Under the pieces are notes generated by a model. It saw only the letters and a program-made list of their open reading frames with translations. It searched no databases and was not told the origin of the DNA. The position numbers and the translations under genes are program-made. From contig NZ_CATNLZ010000001.1 of the NCBI RefSeq assembly GCF_950101795.1, positions 627,382 through 691,381 of the forward strand: a DNA stretch of 64,000 nt, written 5' to 3'. This document shows positions 53,400 through 62,676 of this stretch, one piece after another (position 1 is the stretch's first letter; each line of letters opens with the position of its first letter). The DNA comes from Nocardioides sp. T2.26MG-1. GTDB taxonomy: Bacteria; Actinomycetota; Actinomycetes; Propionibacteriales; Nocardioidaceae.

Positions 53400-54314
53400 A
53401 TGGCAACCCGCTCCTCGCTCGTGCGCGGCGCCCTCGCGATGTCCTTCGTCGGCAGCAGCGTCGGCGTCTCGGACGCGCTCGTCGACGCGCCGCTGTTCGC
53501 GGCCCAGGGGCTGCGGTACGCCGCCGCGGCGCTCCTGCTGCTGGTGGTCGCCCGCATGGTCGGCGTCAGGGTGCTGGCTCCGGCCGGCGTCGAGTGGCTG
53601 TGGCTCGTCGGTGTCGCGGCGAGCGGCCTCGTCCTGTTCAACGTGGCCGTCGTGCGCGGCGTCGAGCACGCCGAGCCTGCGGTCATCGCGGTCGCGGTGG
53701 CCGGAGCGCCGGTGGCGATCGGCCTCCTCGGGCCGCTGCTGGAGGGACGGGCGCCGCGCGCCCAGCTCCTGGTCGCCGCAGGTGTCGTGACCGCCGGGAG
53801 CGTGCTGGTCGAGGGGACCGGCGCCACCGACGCGGCCGGGGTCGGGTGGGCCGCGGTGGCGCTGGCCTGCGAGGCCGGCTTCACGCTCTTGGCGCTCCCC
53901 GTCCTCGTCCGCCACGGAGCGTGGGGGGTCTCGGTGCACACGGTCTGGATCGCGACCGTCCTGCTGGCGGCCCTCAGTCTGGCGACGGAGGGCCACGACG
54001 CGGTGTCCCGCCTCGAGCGCGACGACGTGCTCGCGGTCGGCTATCTCGCGGTCGTCGTCACGACCGCCGCCTTCGCGCTGTGGTACTCGGCCGTCGCGCA
54101 CCTGGGCGCCGGCCGGGCGGCGTTGCTGTGCGGCATCGCGCCCGTGGCGGCCGCAACCGTCGGCATCGCGACCACGGGGCACTGGCCCGGCCTGCTCGTG
54201 TGGGTCGGCCTCGCGGTCATCGCCGGGGGCCTGGCCATCGGCCTCCGGGGGGCCGACGACCGCGGCCGCGACGGCCGGCGCGAGCGCGCCGTACTCCTGG
54301 AGCCCGCGCCGTAG
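53400..54314 (+). CDS. EamA/DMT-superfamily transporter
   Basis: A 304-aa membrane protein with about ten segments and the internal duplication of the EamA family (ending GLLVWVGLAVIAGGLAIGL). Such proteins export amino acids, nucleosides or metabolites. Start ATG 53400. It is divergent from a MocR regulator, the typical arrangement for a regulated amino-compound transporter. No ribosome binding site of note is seen. Confidence 0.88.
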   Translation: MATRSSLVRGALAMSFVGSSVGVSDALVDAPLFAAQGLRYAAAALLLLVVARMVGVRVLAPAGVEWLWLVGVAASGLVLFNVAVVRGVEHAEPAVIAVAVAGAPVAIGLLGPLLEGRAPRAQLLVAAGVVTAGSVLVEGTGATDAAGVGWAAVALACEAGFTLLALPVLVRHGAWGVSVHTVWIATVLLAALSLATEGHDAVSRLERDDVLAVGYLAVVVTTAAFALWYSAVAHLGAGRAALLCGIAPVAAATVGIATTGHWPGLLVWVGLAVIAGGLAIGLRGADDRGRDGRRERAVLLEPAP

Positions 54315-54324
54315 CCGTCGTGGG

Positions 54325-55260
54325 TCAGTAGTACCAGGGGAACGGCGACCAGTCGGGCTCGCGCTTCTCGAGGAACTGGTCGCGACCCTCCTGGGCCTCG
54401 TCGGTCATGTAGGCCAACCGGGTGGTCTCTCCGGCGAAGAGCTGCTGGCCGACCAGCCCGTCGTCGATCGCGTTGAAGGAGTACTTCAGCATCCGCTGCG
54501 CGGTCGGGGACTTGCCGTTGATGATCCGGCCCCACTCCAGGGCGACCGCCTCGAGCTCGGCGTGCGGGACCGCGCGGTTGACCGTGCCCATCCGGACGCC
54601 GTCCTCGGCGGAGTACTCCTGGCCGAGGAAGAAGATCTCGCGGGCGAACTTCTGCCCGACCTGGCGGGCGAGGTACGCCGACCCGAACCCGCCGTCGAAC
54701 GAGCCGACGTCGGCGTCGGTCTGCTTGAACCGCGCCTCCTCGGCGCTCGCGAGCGTCAGGTCGCAGACCACGTGCAGGCTGTGCCCGCCGCCGGCCGTCC
54801 AGCCGGGCACCACGCAGATCACGATCTTGGGCATGAACCGGATCAGCCGCTGCACCTCGAGGATGTGCAGCCGGCCCAGCTTGGCCTTGTCGACAATCGT
54901 CTCCGCGGTCTCGCCCTCGGCGCGGTGCTCATCTTGATACATATAGCCGGCGCGGCCGCGGATCCGCTGGTCGCCGCCGGTGCAGAACGCCCACTTGCCG
55001 TTCTTGGCGCTCGGGCCGTTGCCGGTCAGCAGCACGCAGCCCACGTCGCTGGACGTGCGCGCGTGCTCCAGCACCCGCAGCAGCTCGTCGACGGTGTGCG
55101 GGCGGAACGCGTTGAGGATGTCGGGCCGGTCGAAGGCCACCCGCACGGTGCCATGGGCCTTGGCCCGGTGGTAGGTGAGGTCGGTCAGGTCCTCGAAGCC
55201 GGGAACGGTGTCCCAGGCGTCGGCGTCGAAGATCTCCGACACCCCGTCGATCGCGCTCAT
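54325..55260 (-). CDS. menB: 1,4-dihydroxy-2-naphthoyl-CoA synthase
   Basis: A 311-aa crotonase-fold enzyme forming the naphthoquinone ring in menaquinone synthesis. GSFDGGFGSAYLARQVG and WTAGGGHSLHVVCDLTLAS match MenB, and the C-terminus FLEKREPDWSPFPWYY is diagnostic. ATG 55260 lies 7 nt after TAGCCT and appears leaderless. Other men genes are not in the window. Confidence 0.95.
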   Translation of the reverse strand: MSAIDGVSEIFDADAWDTVPGFEDLTDLTYHRAKAHGTVRVAFDRPDILNAFRPHTVDELLRVLEHARTSSDVGCVLLTGNGPSAKNGKWAFCTGGDQRIRGRAGYMYQDEHRAEGETAETIVDKAKLGRLHILEVQRLIRFMPKIVICVVPGWTAGGGHSLHVVCDLTLASAEEARFKQTDADVGSFDGGFGSAYLARQVGQKFAREIFFLGQEYSAEDGVRMGTVNRAVPHAELEAVALEWGRIINGKSPTAQRMLKYSFNAIDDGLVGQQLFAGETTRLAYMTDEAQEGRDQFLEKREPDWSPFPWYY

Positions 55261-55267
55261 GCGGGTG

Positions 55268-55273
55268 AGGCTA
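55268..55273 (-). promoter_or_regulatory. -10 box of a likely leaderless menB promoter
   Basis: On the minus strand TAGCCT is followed by 7 nt and ATG 55260. Confidence 0.5.
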
Positions 55274-56437
55274 ACGGCCCCGCGCCCGCCACCCGGCCAG
55301 CAGGGCGGCGCCGGCGACCACCACGGCCGCCGGGAGGTACGGCGACGCCCCGGCCGCGACGACCGCACCGGTGAGCGCCGTCCCGAGCGCGGACGCCAGG
55401 TTGGTCGCGGTGTTCACCAGCGTGGACGCCTCGGTCCGCTGCTCCTCGGGAGCCAGCCGGTCCGCGGCCTGGAACGCCTCGATGAACGTCGGCGCCCAGG
55501 CGAGCCCGCCGACCGCGAGGAGCGCGGCGGCCACCCAGAACGGCGCGGCCGCCGCGACCGCCAGCAGCGTGGCGCAGCCGAGGAGCAGCACCCGGACCGC
55601 GGGCAGCACCCGCCGACCGGACGCCCAGAGCAGCCCACCGACGACCGAGCCGGTCGCGATCCCCGCCTCGACCGCGCCGGCCCAGCTCGGGTGGCCGGCG
55701 CCGTCGGCGGCCGCGGCGACGCCGGTCAGCGTGAGCGCGGAGCCGGCGCCGAAGCACGCCATGGTCGCGAGCAGGCGGGGCATGCCGGGCCGTCGTACCG
55801 GTCCGGCGAGGCTGCCCCGGGAGGCTCCCGTCTCGGCCCGGGCCACGGCGGCGGGCGACACCGCCAGCGCCGCCGTACCGGCGGTGGCCAGGCCGGCGAC
55901 GAGCACGAGCCCCCAGCGAGCCGGGCCGACGGCGAGCAGTCCCGCGGCGAGCACCGGTCCCACGAGGTAGAGCACCTCCTCGGCGACCGTGTCGAGGGAG
56001 TAGACGCGAGCGCGCAGGTCGGTGCCCTCGGTGAACCACCGCCACTGCGCGCGCATCGAGGGTCCCAGCGCGGGCGCGAGCAGGCCGAGCGGCACGGCGG
56101 CGACGAGCCAGGCAGCGGGCGCGGCGACGGCCGCCAGCGAGAGCGCCACCGCGGCGAGCAGCGCCAGCACCCACGAGCCGGTGAGCAGCGGCAGCACCCG
56201 CCGCTGGCCCCACCGGTCGAGGGCGCGCGCCTGCAGCGGCATCGCGAGCGTGCCGAGGCCGAGCACGGCGACCGCGCCGCTCGCGGCCGGGAACGACCCG
56301 GTCGCCTGGCGGACGGTGAACAGGAAGGAGAGCGGGAGCACGCCGTACCCCAGCCGGCCGACCAGTCCCAGCGCGAACGTGCGCAGGACGGCGGGACGGG
56401 CGAGCAGGCGGCCCCCGGCACGAGGCGTGCCGGACAT
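55271..56437 (-). CDS. MFS transporter
   Basis: A 388-aa protein with about 12 hydrophobic segments. The loop QARALDRWGQRRVLPLLTG resembles MFS motif A. Segments are unusually Ala/Val-rich and no substrate-specific motif is visible. ATG 56437 follows GGAG. It ends 10 bp before the menB start, so the two may be cotranscribed in part although menB appears to have its own promoter. Confidence 0.85.
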   Translation of the reverse strand: MSGTPRAGGRLLARPAVLRTFALGLVGRLGYGVLPLSFLFTVRQATGSFPAASGAVAVLGLGTLAMPLQARALDRWGQRRVLPLLTGSWVLALLAAVALSLAAVAAPAAWLVAAVPLGLLAPALGPSMRAQWRWFTEGTDLRARVYSLDTVAEEVLYLVGPVLAAGLLAVGPARWGLVLVAGLATAGTAALAVSPAAVARAETGASRGSLAGPVRRPGMPRLLATMACFGAGSALTLTGVAAAADGAGHPSWAGAVEAGIATGSVVGGLLWASGRRVLPAVRVLLLGCATLLAVAAAAPFWVAAALLAVGGLAWAPTFIEAFQAADRLAPEEQRTEASTLVNTATNLASALGTALTGAVVAAGASPYLPAAVVVAGAALLAGWRARGR

Positions 56438-56576
56438 GGAGGACTCCGTGAGGTCAGGAGAGGTGGACGGGACCGGTGGAGGGCGGTCGACCGTCAGTCA
56501 CGGAGGTGCAGCATGCGGCTCATCCTAGCCAGGCCGGGACCTGGAATACCGCGGGTTCGCGTGGTCTTCTGGGGAC

Positions 56577-57023
56577 ATGACTCTCGAAGGCGAGTACGAG
56601 CCCAGTCCCGAGCAGTGGGTCCGCGACCAGGTGGAGGAGTTCGAGTCCTCCGGGGGCCAGCGCGGCAACCTGCTGATGGGCAAGCCCGAATGGCCGGTCG
56701 TGGTCATCACGTCCAAGGGCGCGAAGTCCGGCAAGCTCCGCAAGAACCCGGTCATGCGTGTGGAGAACGACGGCGTGTACGCCGCGGTCGCGTCCAAGGG
56801 CGGCGCCCCGGAGCACCCGACCTGGTACTACAACTTCGTCGCCCACCCCGAGGTCGACCTCCAGGACGGGGCCGAGAAGCACACCTACTCGGTGCGCGTC
56901 GCCGAGGGCGCGGAGCGCGCGGAGTGGTGGGAGCGCGCGGTCGCCCAGTACGCGCCGTACGCCGAGTACCAGCAGAAGACCGACCGCGAGATCCCGGTGT
57001 TCCTGCTCGAGCGCAAGGACTGA
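56577..57023 (+). CDS. deazaflavin (F420)-dependent nitroreductase-family protein
   Basis: A 148-aa split-barrel protein of the Ddn/DUF385 family. The segments VVVITSKGAKSGKLRKNPVMRVE (phosphate and F420 binding) and GAPEHPTWYYNFVAHPEVDLQDG are typical. Members reduce quinones or nitro-compounds with F420H2 at the membrane. This implies the organism makes F420, as most actinobacteria of this type do. ATG 56577 has only weak ribosome-binding signal. Confidence 0.9.
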   Translation: MTLEGEYEPSPEQWVRDQVEEFESSGGQRGNLLMGKPEWPVVVITSKGAKSGKLRKNPVMRVENDGVYAAVASKGGAPEHPTWYYNFVAHPEVDLQDGAEKHTYSVRVAEGAERAEWWERAVAQYAPYAEYQQKTDREIPVFLLERKD

Positions 57024-57080
57024 CCTCACCGGGGGCACGCCCGACGTCACCCCCAGGGCCGGTCGGTCGTTGGACCGGCC

Positions 57081-58529
57081 ATGCGACGCCTCGTCCCCGC
57101 TGTCCTGACCGCCATCGCCCTGGCGGTGCTCGCCGCTCCCGCGGGGGCGGACCCGGCGCCCACCGACCCGGCGTACACCCGGCGCGACCTGCAGAACATC
57201 GCCGACGCCTACGGCCGGATCACCGGTCCGGGCGGCCAGCTGCAGAACCCGACGTACCTCCCGGCGCTGGTCGCGGCCTCGACCCAGCGCACCGTCGACC
57301 AGCTGCTGACCCAGGTCGCGTCACCGACCCATCCGGCCCTGACGCCCGGCAACGTCGTGCCGGGCTGGAACGTCGGCAACCCGCTGCGTGCCGGCTGGAA
57401 CGGCACCCGCGGGGTCTCGCGGGCGGTGACGTTCACCAACCGGTACGGCGCGCAGCTGCGCGGCCACGTCTACAAGCCGCTCCCCGGGGCGAGCGACCCG
57501 TACACCGGCCGACCGCTTCGCGGGCCGTTCCCCGGCGTGGTCGTCACCGAGGGGTCCGTGCAGGGCTCGGAGGGCATGTACGAGTGGCTGGCGCAGGACC
57601 TCGCCGAGCGCGGCTACGTGGTGCTCACCTACGACGTGCAGGGCCAGGGAGCCAGCGAGACCCTGCCGCACCAGCCGTCGCCGGCCGACGAGAACACGCT
57701 GCCGTTCTGCAACCCGTTCGCGGCGCCCGAGGACGGCGAGATGCTCGGCTGCCCGGGGGTCCCGTCGCAGCAGCTGTCGAACTTCGTGGTCGGCACCGAG
57801 GACGCGCTCGACTTCTTCACCTCGACCGCCAACCCGTTCCGCCGCAGCCTCGACCTCTCCCCCGACCCGCACCCGGCGACGCCCGGCCGGACCACCCGCA
57901 TCGCGATCATCGGCCACTCGATGGGTGCCGCCGCGGTGTCGAAGGTGCAGGGCACCGACCGCCGGGTCGCGACGGTCGTCGCGCTCGACAAGCTCGCCGG
58001 CCCGAGCTCCTCCGGCCCGCTCGACGGCACCGGCAACCGCCCGGTGGTGCCGGCGCTGGCCGTGCAGTCGGAGTACGGCTTCACCGTCTCGCCGTGGTTC
58101 CTCAGCGGCGGCAGCTCGCTGAACCCGTCGCCGTCCCCGGACGGGCCCGACCCGATGCGCGAGCGCGCGAGCGGGTACGACGCGTGGCGCGCGGCCGGTG
58201 TGGACGCGATGCTCGTCGTACCCCGCGCCTCCACGCACCTGGACTACACCGACATCCCGCTGGTGCTGCCGGCCAGCCGCTACGGCCAGGACCTCACCAG
58301 CGTCTACGTGCAGCGCTGGCTGGACCGCTACCTCAAGCACCGGCGCAACACCGGCGCACTGCTCGGGGACTCGTTCCGCTACCTCGAGCCGGCCGGCGAC
58401 GGCGCATGGGCGCCGGTGCGGCTGCACCGCGACGACCTGCTGAGCTTCTACTACTGCTCGGCGTACGCCCTGCACATCCCCGACGGCGTGGTCTCCGACG
58501 GGGACGTCTCCGGGGTCGGCTGCCCCTGA
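57081..58529 (+). CDS. secreted alpha/beta hydrolase
   Basis: A 482-aa protein with an N-terminal signal peptide (RRLVPAVLTAIALAVLAAPAGA, cleavage about 24). The nucleophile elbow is GHSMGAAAV (Ser about 279), with the acid probably in AAGVDAMLVVP and the His in ASTHLDYTD. An insertion with Cys residues (FCNPF, LGCPG) and two more Cys at the C-terminus suggest disulfides. It resembles secreted esterases/lipases of actinobacteria whose substrates are undefined. Confidence 0.83.
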   Translation: MRRLVPAVLTAIALAVLAAPAGADPAPTDPAYTRRDLQNIADAYGRITGPGGQLQNPTYLPALVAASTQRTVDQLLTQVASPTHPALTPGNVVPGWNVGNPLRAGWNGTRGVSRAVTFTNRYGAQLRGHVYKPLPGASDPYTGRPLRGPFPGVVVTEGSVQGSEGMYEWLAQDLAERGYVVLTYDVQGQGASETLPHQPSPADENTLPFCNPFAAPEDGEMLGCPGVPSQQLSNFVVGTEDALDFFTSTANPFRRSLDLSPDPHPATPGRTTRIAIIGHSMGAAAVSKVQGTDRRVATVVALDKLAGPSSSGPLDGTGNRPVVPALAVQSEYGFTVSPWFLSGGSSLNPSPSPDGPDPMRERASGYDAWRAAGVDAMLVVPRASTHLDYTDIPLVLPASRYGQDLTSVYVQRWLDRYLKHRRNTGALLGDSFRYLEPAGDGAWAPVRLHRDDLLSFYYCSAYALHIPDGVVSDGDVSGVGCP

Positions 58530-58530
58530 C

Positions 58531-58595
58531 GCGTCGAGACACCTGAAACGGCTCTCCCGGGGCCCGGATCCCCGCCATTCCTGGTGCCTCGACGC
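58531..58595. repeat. GCGTCGAGACACC inverted-repeat element after the hydrolase
   Basis: Arms 58531-58543 and 58583-58595 pair at 12 of 13 positions. A second small hairpin, CCTCGACGCGCGAGG, overlaps the right arm. It probably terminates the hydrolase transcript and resembles the scattered palindromes elsewhere in the window. Confidence 0.5.
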
Positions 58596-58618
58596 GCGAG
58601 GTGCGCCACGATGCGCGG

Positions 58619-59923
58619 GTGACCGCGACCACTCCGGCCCCGCGCTCGGCGCTGGCCGAGCCGACCACCAGCCCGCCCGGCCGGTGGGTCGCGGCCATCA
58701 CCCTGGCCAGCATCGGGCTGTGGGCGGGGTTCTTCGGGCCGATCCAGGTGCTGCTCGCGCAGCAGGCCGAGGAGATCGCCGGCGACGACAAGAAGGTCGT
58801 GCTCTCGGTCGTGCTCGGCCTGGGCGCCTTCGTCTCGGTGGTGTGCAACCCGGTCTTCGGCGCGTTCTCCGACCGCACCAGCCTGCGGATGGGCCGCCGA
58901 CTGCCCTGGGTGGCCGGTGGCGCGGCGGGTGGGGCGCTCTCGCTGCTGCTGCTCTCGGTCGCCGACAACGTCGTGGTGATGGCGATCGGCTGGTGCGGGG
59001 TCCAGGCCACGCTCAACGCGATGCTCGCCGCGGTGACCGCGACCGTGCCCGACCAGGTGCCGGTCGGCGAGCGCGGCCGGGTGGGCGGGATCCTCGCGGT
59101 CGCGCAGACCGTGGGTGTGGTGGCCGGCACCGGCATCGCCTCGGCCACCGGCAGCATCGCGGCGGGGTACGTCGTCACCGCGGGCGTGCTCGTCCTGCTG
59201 GCGCTGCCGTACTGCTTCGACCCGCGCGACATCGCACTCGCCCCCGCGGAGCGGCCGCCGGCGTTCGACTGGGGTGGGTTCGTGCGGGGGTTCTGGATCT
59301 CGCCGCGCCAGCACCCCGACTTCGCCTGGGCGTGGCTCACCCGGTTCCTGGTGAACCTCGGCAACGCGCTGGGCCTGCTCTACCTCCTCTACTACCTGCA
59401 GGACGTGATCGGGGTCGACAAGGACGAGGCCGACGACCGGGTGTTCCTGCTGACCGCGATCTACGCGGCGGTGATCATGGCGACCACCGTGGTCTTCGGC
59501 ATCTGGAGCGACCGCACCGGCAGGCGCAAGGTGTTCGTCACCTGGTCGGGGGTGGTCGGCGCGCTCGCGTCGCTGCTGCTGGCCGTCGGCCAGAGCTGGC
59601 CGGCCGCGGTGGCCGCCGCGGTGCTGATGGGGGTCGGCTACGGGATCTACACCTCGGTCGACTTCGCGCTGATCACCCAGGTGCTGCCCGGTGCGGAGGA
59701 CCGCGCCAAGGACCTGGGCGTCATCAACATCGCCAACGCGCTGCCGCAGGTGTTCGCGCCGTTCATCGCCGCGCTGATCCTGCTCGTGGTCGAGGCCGCG
59801 GGCGGGGTGACCGAGACGAACGGGGAGCGGTTCTCGGTCGGCTACTGCGTGCTGTACGCCGTCGCCTTCCTGGTCGCGATCCTCGGCTCGGTGTTCGTCA
59901 ACCGGATCCGGTCCGTGCCGTGA
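58619..59923 (+). CDS. MFS transporter, GPH/glycoside-pentoside-like
   Basis: A 434-aa 12-segment protein. GAFSDRTSLRMGRRLPWVAGG is the GPH-type motif A; FGIWSDRTGRRKVF is its second-half counterpart. The family moves sugars or glycosides with cations. GTG 58619 is used (VTATTPAPRS); GTG 58601 adds six residues. No sugar-catabolic gene is adjacent, so the substrate is open. Confidence 0.82.
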   Translation: MTATTPAPRSALAEPTTSPPGRWVAAITLASIGLWAGFFGPIQVLLAQQAEEIAGDDKKVVLSVVLGLGAFVSVVCNPVFGAFSDRTSLRMGRRLPWVAGGAAGGALSLLLLSVADNVVVMAIGWCGVQATLNAMLAAVTATVPDQVPVGERGRVGGILAVAQTVGVVAGTGIASATGSIAAGYVVTAGVLVLLALPYCFDPRDIALAPAERPPAFDWGGFVRGFWISPRQHPDFAWAWLTRFLVNLGNALGLLYLLYYLQDVIGVDKDEADDRVFLLTAIYAAVIMATTVVFGIWSDRTGRRKVFVTWSGVVGALASLLLAVGQSWPAAVAAAVLMGVGYGIYTSVDFALITQVLPGAEDRAKDLGVINIANALPQVFAPFIAALILLVVEAAGGVTETNGERFSVGYCVLYAVAFLVAILGSVFVNRIRSVP

Positions 59924-59927
59924 CCGA

Positions 59928-59961
59928 CGTCGACCCGCCCGGGACATCGGGCGGGTCGACG
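59928..59961. terminator. CGTCGACCCGCCCG hairpin between convergent genes
   Basis: Arms 59928-59941 and 59948-59961 are perfect 14-nt inverted repeats around GGACAT, lying between the stop of the transporter and that of the BNR-repeat gene. It shares the GTYGACCCGCCCG arm with the element at 17455-17541. Confidence 0.65.
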
Positions 59962-59971
59962 CGGTCAGCTG

Positions 59972-61831
59972 TCAGTGCGTGAACGAGGTGCCGTAGATGT
60001 CCTGGTCGAGACCACCGGCGTTCGGGCAGGTGTCGGCGCCGAAGCTGCCGTCGGGGTTCGCCGTGCGGCACTGCAGGACGTCGAAGCCCTCGCCGCCGGC
60101 GTACCGCGGGTCGTCGCCGCCGACGACCTGACGCGTGTCCGTCCAGACCCCGAAGGCGAAGTCGCCGACGCTCGACACGTAGTTGTAGTCGCCGTGGAAG
60201 GGCACCCGACGGTCACCGAACATCTCGTAGTTCGGCATCTGTGACCCCGACGACAGCCGGACGATCGTCCAGGTCGCGCCACCGTCGGTCGACGAGGCAC
60301 CGTAGGTGTCCAGCCCGACAGTCGGCAGGTGGAAGCCGGCGGCGTCGGTCGCCGTGGCGTTTCCCGGCGGGTTCTGCACGTCGTACTCCGGGTCGTTGCG
60401 GCTGTCGTGCCAGAGCGCGAAGAGATGGCCGCCGTCGGCATTGATGTCCGGGAAGAACTGGTGGCCGGTCGCCGTCGGAGCCAGGCGCCGCGGGGTGGTC
60501 CACGCGCCGTTGCCGGTCTTCGACGTCAGGTAGACCGCACCCTGTCCGACCATCAGCGTCCCGTCCGCCCGCACCGGTGCGGTGTTGTACGTCGACGTGG
60601 ACGGCACCTCGGTCGAGGTGACCGTGGCGTCGTAGGCCATGTAGACGGTGTTCGTCGGGTCGGAAGGGTCGGCCGTGATCCGTGGCTGGCTGTCGTGCCG
60701 GAAGAACACGAACCCGCTCCGACAGGCGAACGGACCCGACCCGCAGTCGCGGGAGTCGCCCGCGGAGTCCGGCTCCGCGTCGGACTCCGGACCGTCGGCG
60801 TGCGCGAAGGCGTCCTCGTGCGCCTCCGCGGCCGCCTCCGGGTCGCCGGCGGAGTCCGCAGCGTCGAACCCGTCGAAGTCCGCGGCCACGGCGGGCTTGG
60901 TGAACGAGCGACCACCGTCGCTCGACCGTACCCAGAGCATGGCGTCATGGCCGGTGGCCCGGCTCCCCACGGTCCCGTTCCACGCCACGTAGAGGGTGCC
61001 GTTGCGGGTGACCGCGAGGTCGGCGAACTGGTTGCCGAGCGAACCCTCGGAGATCTTGGTCGGCCGGCTGAAGGTCCGGCCGTGGTCGGTGGAGCGGGCG
61101 AACAGGATCTCGTTGTTGCCGGCGCCGCCCTGGAAGACGCTCCAGGCGACGTACACGTTGCCGGCGTAGGGGCTGGAGAGACCCCGGTCGACCTCGATCG
61201 AGGTCTTGTCGTTGAAGCGGCTGTTGAGCGCCGGGCCGCCGCGGCCGACGATCACCGTGCGGACGTAGTGGGCGGCGTCCTGGTCGTACGTCGCGACCCA
61301 GACGCTGCCGTTCTGGGGTGCCGACCGGTTGAAGGCGTTGCCCATGTAGAACAGCCGGTGCTGGCGGTCCCACGCCTGGACCGGGTCGCCCGCGTTGGTG
61401 ATGCCGCGCTGCTGGAGCGGGCTCGCGAGCCCTTCGGGGGAGTCGTCGGTCGGGTACCCCGGCAGGAGCGAGTCGGTCCAGGTCAGACCGCCGTCCGTGG
61501 AACGGTAGAAGCCGGCCCAGGTGCCGCCGGCCAGCTCCACCGTGCAGTAGTCGTTGGAGCCTGAGGTGATGACGCTGGGCAGGGCCGGGTCGACCGCCGC
61601 GGTCGGCTCGTTCTGCTGGCGCCGGTTGGTGCCGCAGGCGCGGATCGCGTCATCGGCCGAGGGTGTGCGCCCGTTGGCCTTGACGTAGGCGCTGTCGACC
61701 GAGACGGCGCGGTCGGGGCTGGCGACCGCGTTGGCGGCCGAGAGAGCCGCGAGGGGCAGCACCGCCGCGGACACGAGGGCCACGAGGGCCCGGTGTCGGC
61801 GGAGGCGGGTGTGACGAGCGATGGTGACCAT
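59972..61831 (-). CDS. secreted BNR/sialidase-like repeat protein
   Basis: A 619-aa protein with an N-terminal signal peptide (about residues 1-37, AALSAANAVA). At least four Asp-box (BNR) motifs are visible: STDGGLTWT, STDHGRTFS, SSDGGRSFT and STDGGATWT, giving a beta-propeller. There is an acidic, low-complexity insert (about 330-365, many Asp/Glu/Ala). The Arg triad of true sialidases is not evident, so it may bind glycans or the cell wall rather than cut sialic acid. Confidence 0.8.
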   Translation of the reverse strand: MVTIARHTRLRRHRALVALVSAAVLPLAALSAANAVASPDRAVSVDSAYVKANGRTPSADDAIRACGTNRRQQNEPTAAVDPALPSVITSGSNDYCTVELAGGTWAGFYRSTDGGLTWTDSLLPGYPTDDSPEGLASPLQQRGITNAGDPVQAWDRQHRLFYMGNAFNRSAPQNGSVWVATYDQDAAHYVRTVIVGRGGPALNSRFNDKTSIEVDRGLSSPYAGNVYVAWSVFQGGAGNNEILFARSTDHGRTFSRPTKISEGSLGNQFADLAVTRNGTLYVAWNGTVGSRATGHDAMLWVRSSDGGRSFTKPAVAADFDGFDAADSAGDPEAAAEAHEDAFAHADGPESDAEPDSAGDSRDCGSGPFACRSGFVFFRHDSQPRITADPSDPTNTVYMAYDATVTSTEVPSTSTYNTAPVRADGTLMVGQGAVYLTSKTGNGAWTTPRRLAPTATGHQFFPDINADGGHLFALWHDSRNDPEYDVQNPPGNATATDAAGFHLPTVGLDTYGASSTDGGATWTIVRLSSGSQMPNYEMFGDRRVPFHGDYNYVSSVGDFAFGVWTDTRQVVGGDDPRYAGGEGFDVLQCRTANPDGSFGADTCPNAGGLDQDIYGTSFTH

Positions 61832-61989
61832 GACACTCCCGAGGCGAGACGGTCACGGCACCGGGTCCGGTGCCGTGGGACGAGCCGCGGCCAGCCAGGG
61901 TTCAGTGGCCGCCCACCCCCGGGCTCACCGGCACGCTACGCCCGGCCCGGGCGGGACGGAAGCCTCGAATCAGGGGACATCGGCGCGGC

Positions 61990-62610
61990 TCAGCGGGCGA
62001 CGCGGGCCGCCTTGGCGATCGACATCGCCAGACCGACGAGGTGCCCGAGGCGGGCGATCTCGGACTCGAGGAACGCCGGACCGCCCCGGCGCCCGATCAC
62101 GATGATCTCGGACTTGTTGAGGCGCGCGCCGCAGTGGATGTTGTTCTCGTCCGCGGCCTCGATCACCTCGGCCCGCTCGATCGGCTGCCAGGTGAGGTTG
62201 TCGGGCGCCGCTCCGGTCGCGTGGACGACCCCGTCGATCTTGCTGACCCGGGCGCCCCAGTCGGCGCGGAACACCACCGGCAGCCGGTCGACCAGCCGGT
62301 CGAGCGCGCCCTCGGGGTCCTCGGTCAGCTCCTCGACGGCCTCGAGGTCGAGGAACAGGTTGCCGCCCGCGGCGTAGCGGCCGATCCACAGCACGCGGAC
62401 GCCCTCCAGGGCGTTGACCGTCGAGACGATGGAGTCGGGCATCGAGCCCGGGGCCGTCTCGAGGAACACGTCGTCGACGGCGGTGCCGCCGTGGTGCTTC
62501 TCGACGATCTCGATCGCCTGGATGTCACCACCGGCCTCACCGATCGCACTGGCGAGCCGCCCCAGCGACCCCGGGACGTCGGGCAGTTCCACGCGCAGCA
62601 GGTAGGGCAT
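61990..62610 (-). CDS. ACT-domain protein
   Basis: A 206-aa protein. The N-terminal ACT domain (PYLLRVELPDVPGSLGRLASAIGEAGGDI, about 1-75) usually binds amino acids. The C-terminal region (about 105-206, including ENNIHCGARLNKSEIIVIGRRGG) is conserved in actinobacterial homologues of unknown role. ATG 62610 follows GGAG by about 5 nt. It lies just downstream of recD on the same strand. Confidence 0.82.
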   Translation of the reverse strand: MPYLLRVELPDVPGSLGRLASAIGEAGGDIQAIEIVEKHHGGTAVDDVFLETAPGSMPDSIVSTVNALEGVRVLWIGRYAAGGNLFLDLEAVEELTEDPEGALDRLVDRLPVVFRADWGARVSKIDGVVHATGAAPDNLTWQPIERAEVIEAADENNIHCGARLNKSEIIVIGRRGGPAFLESEIARLGHLVGLAMSIAKAARVAR

Positions 62611-62650
62611 CACAACTCCAATCCGCGATCGACCCTAGCCTCTCGACGTT

Positions 62651-62676
62651 GCGGGAGGGTTTCCTCAACCACCCGC
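62651..62676. terminator. hairpin spanning the recD stop codon
   Basis: GCGGGAGGGTT and AACCACCCGC pair with one mismatch or bulge around TCCTC. On the minus strand it begins with the GTGGTTGAGG word of the treY repeats and carries the recD stop codon inside it. Confidence 0.5.

Noticed and set aside
59972..61831. Calling the BNR-repeat protein a sialidase
   Set aside because: Asp-boxes are present but the catalytic Arg triad and Tyr/Glu pair could not be identified.
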